From: a virus
Strand: one strand, 5' to 3'
IMG/VR virus record: IMGVR_UViG_3300042466_001662
Location: 1-20,538 of that record
Length of the DNA stretch: 20,538 nt
Shown: positions 20,056-20,538 of the stretch, piece after piece
How the letters are laid out: each line of letters starts with the position of its first letter
Numbering within the stretch: the first letter of the stretch is position 1
The notes under the pieces: generated by a model
The model's database searches: none
What the model saw: the letters and a program-made list of their open reading frames with translations, nothing else
What the model was told of the DNA's origin: nothing
Position numbers and translations under genes: made by a program

Positions 20056-20148
20056 ATGCTAGATATTCTTTCTACTTTGTTTGCAGGCGTGTGTCTAGTG
20101 TTGATGGTGATTGTTTATGTTGCTACTAGTGAGAAGTTTGATAAGTGA
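20056..20148 (+). CDS. 30-aa single-pass membrane peptide
   Basis: This short frame encodes a 30-aa peptide with one hydrophobic helix (FAGVCLVLMVIVYVAT) and a charged end (SEKFDK). There is no ribosome site, but TAAACT lies 6 nt upstream, fitting a leaderless transcript. Its TGA overlaps the GTG start of the 59-aa gene (GTGA), a coupling pattern typical of real phage gene pairs. The size and topology suggest a small membrane effector or lysis helper, which remains unproved. Confidence 0.5.
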   Translation: MLDILSTLFAGVCLVLMVIVYVATSEKFDK

Positions 20149-20324
20149 CTACTGTAGGGGTTGTAGATGTTGTCCCCTCTACTGATGGCTTAGCCTCTCT
20201 TAGTGTGGCTCTACGGCTGATTGACAGTGCTCTCACGACTATCCAGCATAGGGAAGTGGTGGCAGTATCTGAGATGACTGACCTGCTCCTTGATGTTCGC
20301 CTAGCCGTCGCCTCTATCGCTTAG
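20145..20324 (+). CDS. small helical protein coupled to the membrane peptide
   Basis: This 59-aa protein starts at GTG 20145, which overlaps the previous stop. It has an N-terminal strand-like part (TTVGVVDVVPSTDGL) and a long helix pair (ASLSVALRLIDSALTTIQ, EMTDLLLDVRLAVASIA) with leucine heptads. It has no Cys. Short helical proteins of this kind are common in actinophages, but I cannot name a family. The codons are rich in T and G, in contrast to the low-T genes just upstream at 18699-19737. Confidence 0.6.
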   Translation: MTTVGVVDVVPSTDGLASLSVALRLIDSALTTIQHREVVAVSEMTDLLLDVRLAVASIA

Positions 20325-20355
20325 CCCTGCCGTGGCCACGGGTGCCTACGGGTAC

Positions 20356-20383
20356 AAAAGAGGGGGGCTGTTACACCCCCCTC
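20356..20383 (-). terminator. intrinsic terminator of the edge gene
   Basis: GAGGGGGG (20360-20367) and CCCCCCTC (20376-20383) form an 8-bp GC-rich stem. On the minus strand it is followed by TTTT (20359-20356), and it lies 13 nt past the stop of the edge gene. It may also stop the 59-aa transcript, although the plus side is only mildly T-rich. Confidence 0.75.
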
Positions 20384-20396
20384 GTTCTCTGTTCTG

Positions 20397-20538
20397 TTAG
20401 CCGTACACTACTTCTTTGAGTGTTGCCCTCTGTATGACATTGTCGCCTTCGCTTGCGTCTAGGTCTAGGTCTTCATCCCATATGACTCCCTTGCCACACT
20501 GTGCCACTAGAGCGGTCATGATGTTGCTGACTGAGAGT
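20397..20538 (-). CDS. C-terminal part of an unknown minus-strand gene
   Basis: The frame is open from the window edge to TAA at 20399-20397, giving 46 visible residues. An ATG at about 20519 lies inside, but it has no ribosome site, so the true start is probably beyond the edge. The visible part is acidic (WDEDLDLDASEGD) with one Cys and ends ATLKEVVYG. A terminator follows immediately, which supports a real gene end. The family is not recognised. Confidence 0.6.
   Translation of the reverse strand, partial: LSVSNIMTALVAQCGKGVIWDEDLDLDASEGDNVIQRATLKEVVYG

Overview
The window reads as part of a tailed-phage (Caudoviricetes) genome or prophage, most likely infecting an actinobacterium of moderate GC such as freshwater Nanopelagicales-type hosts. 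The phage call rests on an HK97-fold major capsid protein, a holin-like membrane protein, many small tightly packed genes with overlapping stops and starts, and strong hairpin terminators. The actinobacterial call is weaker. It rests on the small HGT..CRC..C protein family, a DUF6321-like protein, a lone class II ribonucleotide reductase, and several starts placed 6-7 nt after a -10 box (leaderless style). There is no tRNA, rRNA, CRISPR array or insertion sequence. Base composition looks mid-range (no computed figure).

Left part (1-6750, + strand): head module. Two paralogous HipA/PI3-4-kinase-like proteins, each followed by a small unknown gene, precede a protein with two copies of a Cys-pair module and then the major capsid gene. 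The capsid gene ends at a very strong terminator. An Asp/Asn beta-hydroxylase-like 2OG oxygenase follows, with its own terminator.

Middle part (7382-12143, - strand): a DUF6197-like protein, an adenosylcobalamin-dependent ribonucleotide reductase, a Cys-containing protein, a degenerate GNAT-like protein, two probable virion surface or decoration proteins, each in its own terminator-bounded unit, and a small basic protein.

A divergent control region (12144-12274) separates this from a + strand run of small accessory genes (12275-14361). That run includes a dual-specificity-phosphatase-like protein and a zinc-binding HGT/CRC protein. A - strand run (14364-17830) then carries a holin-like protein, a thermonuclease, a DUF6321-like protein, a prolyl-4-hydroxylase-like protein lacking one iron-ligand His, a DNA methyltransferase under a probable operator, and a histone-H1-tail-like protein.

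Right part (17900-20538): an unknown 206-aa protein, then a promoter-led cassette of three ATGA-coupled genes with extreme low-T composition. A sharp compositional switch follows, into T/G-rich DNA holding very small genes: a Cys/His-rich 53-aa gene on the - strand, a 30-aa membrane peptide overlapping a 59-aa gene on the + strand, and a truncated - strand gene at the edge.

The most interesting signals are the twin kinase-like proteins in the head module, a promoter family with invariant 17-nt spacing (TTGCAW-N17-TAWWRT-like) at four sites, and the small genes at the right end.
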